Of a DNA stretch of 64,000 nucleotides, positions 56,338 to 64,000 are shown in pieces (the stretch's first letter is position 1; each line of letters opens with the position of its first letter). The translations under genes and the position numbers were made by a program. The stretch lies in contig JAMFSR010000013.1 in NCBI GenBank assembly GCA_026225395.1, positions 80,933 through 144,932 of the forward strand, read 5' to 3'. The notes under the pieces are model-generated. The model ran no database searches and was not told the origin of the DNA. It saw only the letters and a list, made by a program, of their open reading frames with translations. The stretch is from Granulicella sapmiensis (GTDB taxonomy: Bacteria > Acidobacteriota > Terriglobia > Terriglobales > Acidobacteriaceae).

Positions 56338-57810
56338 TTGGCTAAAGAATTTCTACAAAAGACGAAGAACTCACGGCTGGTCGCCGCGCAGGAGCGGGCG
56401 CTGCTGCGCGAGCGGCAGGAAGCCACGCGCGAACGCGCCGTGCTGGTCGCTGTAGAGTTCACCTCCGGCAAGCACCGGCTTTCGACCGTTGCGCAGCAGG
56501 CGCGATCGGCTGCTGCGGTTACGGAGCGTGCGGGCGGACAGGGAATCGATGTCGACAGCGATGTAGCCGCGCTGGCGTCGAAGCTTCCGCCGGTGGATGT
56601 GGACTTCGATGCTTCGCTGGCCGAGTTCCAGGAGCTGGCGCGATCGGCCGGTGCGACGATTGCGGCTGTGCTCATCCAGCGGCGCGACAAGCCGGATGCG
56701 GCTACGCTGGTGGGTGGCGGCAAGCTGGAAGAGATTATCGCGACGGTGGCTTCGACGAAGGCTTCGCTGGTGCTGTTCGATCATGATCTGACACCTTCGC
56801 AGGCGAGGAACGTGGAAGCGCGGCTGCCTTGTACGGTGATCGACCGCACACAGTTGATCCTGGATATTTTTGCCCGACATGCGCGGACTCGCGAAGGGCA
56901 GTTACAGGTGGAACTCGCGCAGTTGGAGTACCAGTTGCCGCGGCTGGCGGGTAAGGGCAAGTCGATGTCGCAGCTTGGCGGCGGTATTGGAACGCGCGGG
57001 CCGGGTGAGACGCAGCTTGAGACTGACCGGCGGCGGATCAATGTGCGGTTGGACAGGATCAAGCAGCAGCTGGAGGCTGTGCGCCGGATTCGGCGGCAGC
57101 AGCGTGGGCGGCGTGAGGCTGTGCCGGTGCCTACGGTGGCGCTTGTGGGTTATACGAATGCGGGGAAGTCGACAGTGTTCAACGCGCTGACGGGAGCGGA
57201 GGTGCTGGCTTCCGAGCGCATGTTTGCGACGCTCGATCCGAAGCTGCGGCAGTTGACGCTACCTTCGCGGCGCAAGGTTTTGTTGAGCGATACGGTGGGT
57301 TTCTTGCGCAATCTGCCGCATGCACTGGTGACGAGTTTTCGCGCGACGCTGGAGGAAGTAGAACGGGCCGAGTTGTTGCTGCATGTGCGCGATGCAGCGA
57401 GCCCTACGCTGGTGGAGCAGAAGGCGCAGGTGGAGGCGGTGCTTGCCGAGCTGGATGTGGCGCAGAAGCCTACGCTGCAGGTGCTGAACAAGATCGATCT
57501 GCTGCCGGAGGGGACGCACTTTGAGGCGGGGGCGATTCCGGTTTCCGGACTGACGGGACAGGGGCTGGATGCGTTGTTGCATGCAATTGACGCTGCTCTG
57601 ACGGCCGATCCGCTGACGGAGGCGCGGTTCCGCATTCCGCAGGCGGAGGGGCGTGTGATTTCGGCGCTGGAGCGCGGGGCGACGCTGACGCGGCAGCACT
57701 TTGATGGGAATCTGGTGTTTTTGACGGCTGTGGGACCGGCGTCGTTGTTGGATCGGTACCGGCGGTACCAGTTGCGTGGGGATGAGGTTGTGGCGGCGGT
57801 CCAGGGCTAA
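56338..57810 (+). CDS. hflX: GTPase HflX (TTG start)
   Basis: '[30 protein letters not shown]', '[75 protein letters not shown]'. Confidence 0.97.
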   Translation: MAKEFLQKTKNSRLVAAQERALLRERQEATRERAVLVAVEFTSGKHRLSTVAQQARSAAAVTERAGGQGIDVDSDVAALASKLPPVDVDFDASLAEFQELARSAGATIAAVLIQRRDKPDAATLVGGGKLEEIIATVASTKASLVLFDHDLTPSQARNVEARLPCTVIDRTQLILDIFARHARTREGQLQVELAQLEYQLPRLAGKGKSMSQLGGGIGTRGPGETQLETDRRRINVRLDRIKQQLEAVRRIRRQQRGRREAVPVPTVALVGYTNAGKSTVFNALTGAEVLASERMFATLDPKLRQLTLPSRRKVLLSDTVGFLRNLPHALVTSFRATLEEVERAELLLHVRDAASPTLVEQKAQVEAVLAELDVAQKPTLQVLNKIDLLPEGTHFEAGAIPVSGLTGQGLDALLHAIDAALTADPLTEARFRIPQAEGRVISALERGATLTRQHFDGNLVFLTAVGPASLLDRYRRYQLRGDEVVAAVQG

Positions 57811-57860
57811 AGCCCTTGTTCTGCTGGCTCTATACAGTGGGCTGAAACCCACTTCTAATC
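57803..57860 (-). repeat. Twin-palindrome repeat, copy F (reverse orientation)
   Basis: Minus strand: ATTAGAAGTGGGTTTCAGCCCACTGTATAGAGCCAGCAGAACAAGGGCTTTAGCCCT; alignable with copy A. Confidence 0.85.
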
Positions 57861-58226
57861 GCGAAAGACGACATGATTTTAAATAGGACAGGCCGCCTGA
57901 TTGGGGAGCGGAGGTGGTGTCCCCTATCACGCGGCCTGCATGACCCGGATGGGTCCAGGCTGGTAAAATCAGTTTATGCTTCCCGCGGAGAAACGGCGCA
58001 TTATTTTTTTTTTGAAAAGGGCGATTTTCTGTGGATCGGACGGCGTGCCGCTAATCGAACTTCGAAATCGGTTATCGAATGCCAGCTTTGACTTTCCTCA
58101 ACCTGCTTTGTTACAACTAACTCGTACGAATGCCAGCATTTGCGCTTGAATTTATCCCTCAGCGCGACTCGCGGGTAACGGGCGAGGCCTGAGCGCTTTG
58201 CCCTCCGCAATACCCTGAAAAACTTC

Positions 58227-58691
58227 ATGGAAATTTTGAATCAACTTGGCGGTCTCGTGCTCGGCTCTGTGCCGACGATGATCATGTTCATCCTGCTGGT
58301 GCTTGCGTACAACGTGCTTGTACAAGGCCCGCTGATGAAGACTTTGGAAGAGCGCAGAGCGCGGACGACCGGTGCCGTGGAGCAGGCGCGTGGAGCGATC
58401 TCTGCGGCTGAAGCGGAGACGGCTGTGTATGAAGCGAAGCTTCGTGCAGCGCGTGCGGACATTGCGGCGGCGCGGGAGCATCGCCTGCAGCAGTGGCAGA
58501 AGGAACGCGATGCGGCCCTGGCAGCGGCGCGTGATATTTCGCAGGCAAAGATTCGCGCGGCCAAGGTAGAGATTGAAGCTTCTGCCGCTACGGCGAAGTT
58601 GCAGATTGAAGGCGCTACGGCTCAACTGAGCGAGAGCATTCTGCGTGCGGTGCTTCCTGCGGGCAGCAAGATTGCGGAGGCTCGCCAGTAA
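58227..58691 (+). CDS. atpF: ATP synthase F0 subunit b/b'
   Basis: N-terminal TM 'VPTMIMFILLVLAYNVLVQGPLMKTLEERRART' and long charged coiled coil; adjacent to atpF/H/A/G/D; TAATG junction with next gene. Confidence 0.88.
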   Translation: MEILNQLGGLVLGSVPTMIMFILLVLAYNVLVQGPLMKTLEERRARTTGAVEQARGAISAAEAETAVYEAKLRAARADIAAAREHRLQQWQKERDAALAAARDISQAKIRAAKVEIEASAATAKLQIEGATAQLSESILRAVLPAGSKIAEARQ

Positions 58692-59437
58692 TGAAATTTT
58701 CGAGCCGTGGATTTGCTTTGCGCGCGTTTGCGCTGACGATGTTCTCGATTGCTTTGGTGGTGCCTGCGGGCGTGGTGCATGCGCAGGAGCAGCCGCATCA
58801 TAAGGCTGTGCAGCAGGCGCCGGCCGATGGTGGCGAACAGACGACAGCCGATGCTGCTTCGCCTGAGAAGAAGGAAGAAGTCAAGGACGAGAACGACGAG
58901 TATCTGAAGTCGCCGATGGTGGTGCAGTTGGGCCACATGCTGGGGATGAATCCGGCGCAGGCGGCGACGGCGTTCACGCTGTTCAACTTCGTGATCCTCG
59001 CGCTTGCGGTTGGCTATGGGCTGCTGAAGATCCTTCCGAAGACGTTCCGCAATCGCAATACGCAGATCCAGAAGCAGCTGGTGGATGCACGTACGGCGAC
59101 CGAAGAGGCGACCTCGCGGTTGAACTCGGTGGAAGAGCGGCTGTCGAAGCTGGATTCGCAGATCGACGAGATGCGCAAACATGCTGAAGCCGATGCGGTG
59201 CGTGATGAGCAGCGCATCAAGGCCAGCGTGGAAGACGAGAAGACCAAGATCATTGCGGCAGCTGAGGCTGAGATTCAATCGGCGACGGCTGTGGCGCAGC
59301 GGCAGATTCAGCAGTACGCGGCGGAACTGGCGATCGACCAGGCGGCTCGCAAGCTGATTGTGACCGCGGAGACGGACCGCTTGCTGGTGGAGAGCTTTGC
59401 GCACCGGCTGGGTTCGGATAACGGAGGCCAGAACTAA
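58691..59437 (+). CDS. atpF: ATP synthase F0 subunit b with N-terminal signal-peptide-like extension
   Basis: 'AATAFTLFNFVILALAVGYGLLKILPKTFRNRNTQIQKQLVDARTATEEATSRLNSVEERLSKLDSQIDEMR'; 'MKFSSRGFALRAFALTMFSIALVVPAGVVHAQEQ' at the N-terminus. Confidence 0.9.
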   Translation: MKFSSRGFALRAFALTMFSIALVVPAGVVHAQEQPHHKAVQQAPADGGEQTTADAASPEKKEEVKDENDEYLKSPMVVQLGHMLGMNPAQAATAFTLFNFVILALAVGYGLLKILPKTFRNRNTQIQKQLVDARTATEEATSRLNSVEERLSKLDSQIDEMRKHAEADAVRDEQRIKASVEDEKTKIIAAAEAEIQSATAVAQRQIQQYAAELAIDQAARKLIVTAETDRLLVESFAHRLGSDNGGQN

Positions 59438-59982
59438 TGGCAATCGTCGACTCAAGATATGCGCGTGCGTTTGCCGCGGTTGTCGAAGACCAGAAGCTGG
59501 ACATCGTTGCAGCGCAAGGGCAGTTGAAGGACTTTGCAGACACGCTGGATGGCAGTGTGGAGTTGCGCGAGGTGCTCGAGAATCCTTCGATTCCCGAGCC
59601 GCAGAAGATGAAGGTGCTCGATGCGATTGCTTCTCGCATTGGGATGAGCAAGACGGCGCGGAATTTGATTGCGGTGATGATTTCGCATCAGCGGTTGAAT
59701 GAGGTCCATGAGGTTCTGGCTTCGTACGCGGGCGTTGCGGATGAAGAGCGCAGCATTACGGAGGCAGAGATTGTTTCCGCGCGGCCTCTGGATGCGGCGA
59801 ACCGCAAGCTGCTGGAAGAGCAGGTTTCGAAACTTTCGGGCGGGCAGCAGGTGCGCGCGACGTACAGCGAAGATGCCGGGCTGCTGGGCGGTGCGGTGAT
59901 CAAGATAGGGTCAACCGTGTACGATGGCTCGGTTCGCGCTCAGTTGCAGCAGTTGAAGCAGCGGATGGTCGCAGCGGTTTAG
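59437..59982 (+). CDS. atpH: ATP synthase F1 subunit delta
   Basis: 'SRYARAFAAVVEDQKLDIVAAQGQLKDFADTL', 'YSEDAGLLGGAVIKIGSTVYDGSVRAQLQQLKQRM'. Confidence 0.95.
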   Translation: MAIVDSRYARAFAAVVEDQKLDIVAAQGQLKDFADTLDGSVELREVLENPSIPEPQKMKVLDAIASRIGMSKTARNLIAVMISHQRLNEVHEVLASYAGVADEERSITEAEIVSARPLDAANRKLLEEQVSKLSGGQQVRATYSEDAGLLGGAVIKIGSTVYDGSVRAQLQQLKQRMVAAV

Positions 59983-60016
59983 TAAGAGGCGCTTGAGCAA
60001 GACGGGCGCACAGTAA

Positions 60017-61597
<1,581 letters not shown>

Positions 61598-61603
61598 GGA
61601 CGA

Positions 61604-62695
61604 ATGGCAAACGTACTCGACTTACGACGCCGCATACGCAGTGTGAAGAACACGCGGCAGATCACCAAGGCCATGAAGATGGTTTCGGCGGCGAAGCTGC
61701 GGCGCGCGCAGGAGCGTGCGATGCAGGCACGGCCCTATGCGCAGATGTTGACGAATGTGCTGGAGTCGCTGGTGCGCCGCACGGACCTGTTTGACTCGGC
61801 GAGCGGCGATATTATGCATCCGTTGCTGGTGGAGCGCGAAGAGAAGAACGTGCTGGTGATTGTGGTTGCCGGCGACAAGGGTTTCGCGGGTGGATTCAAC
61901 TCGAACATCGGCAAGGCAGCGCAGAAGTTCATTGACGAGCGCCGCGGCATGGGGCAGAACATCGACCTCGAGCCGATTGGCAAGAAGGCGATTGGGCTTT
62001 ATAAGAAGCGCTTTCCGGCGGCGAACTACGAGCACAAGGAAGAGCTTTACGATAACGATCTGTCGAAGCATATCGAGGACATTCGTCATCGTGGAGCGCC
62101 GATTGAAGTTGCCGCGGAACATCCGACGATGCTGGTGAAGGCTGACTTCGACGATGTGACAGAGATGGCGCACTCAATTATTGCGCGGTACGAGCGGGCT
62201 GAGATTGATGCGGTGTATATCGTGTTCAACGAGTTCAAGTCGGTGATCTCGCAGCGTGTGGTTGTGGAGAAGCTGTTGCCGATCCGCAAACTGGGATCGC
62301 ATGAGATTACGGCTGCCGAAGAGATGACCGAGGAGCAGAAGGAAGCAGCGGGTAAGGCTGCGCAGTCTGCGGGTATCTCGATCAACGAGCCGGAAGAGAC
62401 GGAAGTTGAGGCCGAGACCAAGAAGTTTGGCACGGCGGATGTGGACTACATTTTCGATCAGGCGCCGGACCGTTTGTTCCGCCACCTGATGCCGCGATAT
62501 GTGACGACGCAGATTTTTCATGCGCTGCTGGAGTCGATTGCGGCGGAGCATGCGGCGCGTATGACGGCGACGGATGCGGCTACGAAGAATGCAGGGGATT
62601 TGATCGACAAGCTTTCGCTGACGATGAATCGTGTGAGACAGGCGGCGATTACGAAGGAAATTATTGAGATTGTGAGCGGGGCTGCTGCGTTGTAG
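61604..62695 (+). CDS. atpG: ATP synthase F1 subunit gamma (363 aa)
   Basis: 'LRRRIRSVKNTRQITKAMKMVSAAKLRRAQ' and C-terminal 'RMTATDAATKNAGDLIDKLSLTMNRVRQAAITKEIIEIVSGAAAL'. Confidence 0.98.
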   Translation: MANVLDLRRRIRSVKNTRQITKAMKMVSAAKLRRAQERAMQARPYAQMLTNVLESLVRRTDLFDSASGDIMHPLLVEREEKNVLVIVVAGDKGFAGGFNSNIGKAAQKFIDERRGMGQNIDLEPIGKKAIGLYKKRFPAANYEHKEELYDNDLSKHIEDIRHRGAPIEVAAEHPTMLVKADFDDVTEMAHSIIARYERAEIDAVYIVFNEFKSVISQRVVVEKLLPIRKLGSHEITAAEEMTEEQKEAAGKAAQSAGISINEPEETEVEAETKKFGTADVDYIFDQAPDRLFRHLMPRYVTTQIFHALLESIAAEHAARMTATDAATKNAGDLIDKLSLTMNRVRQAAITKEIIEIVSGAAAL

Positions 62696-62775
62696 GAAAG
62701 CGGGAACGCAGAGGTCGCGAAGGTAACGCAAAGGCCGCGGAGTAAGGCGGAAAGCAAGAAATGAGTTCGGAGTAG

Positions 62776-64000
<1,225 letters not shown>

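Noticed and set aside
26944-57860. CRISPR array as an explanation for the recurring palindromes
   Set aside because: Copies are dispersed kilobases apart with no regular spacers and no cas genes in the window.

Overview
The window looks like a GC-rich Acidobacteria (Terriglobia-like) chromosome segment. This rests on three Oar-type TonB-dependent receptors (TBDRs) with N-terminal carboxypeptidase-regulatory-like domains and no SusD, a VWFA-related Acidobacterial protein, and two N-terminal DNA-binding-like/TM/periplasmic-sensor proteins.

Contents from left to right: a plant-polysaccharide region of about 21 kb (truncated LacI, a TBDR-GH43-GH43 operon, araA, regulator/TBDR pair, GH31, GH3, LacI, IclR); tRNA-Gly(CCC); S41 peptidase; SurA-like PPIase; YhaM-like nuclease; a broken UPF0175/DUF3368-type TA pair; aroC; def-fmt-rsmB; Gfo/Idh oxidoreductase; VCBS protein; PASTA protein; CDF transporter; a malectin-type regulator divergent from a TBDR; VWA protein; ubiE-aroB-terC; M28 peptidase; tatC-tatB; DegT aminotransferase; hfq-hflX; and an atpF'-atpF-atpH-atpA-atpG-atpD cluster running off the end.

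Most interesting signals: (1) two members of one putative membrane-bound one-component regulator family, each transcribed divergently from a TBDR, one with a tandem malectin-like sensor; (2) a dispersed twin-palindrome GGGCTTYAGCCC repeat family (six copies), one inserted in frame in the YhaM-like gene and one supplying the hflX stop codon; (3) a second repeat family of hairpins with a conserved GCTCTTT loop and co-varying stems; (4) a DUF3368/PIN-type toxin ORF broken by a single amber codon; (5) a Gfo/Idh gene with no canonical start codon. All assignments come from reading the sequence and ORF translations; no database search was run.
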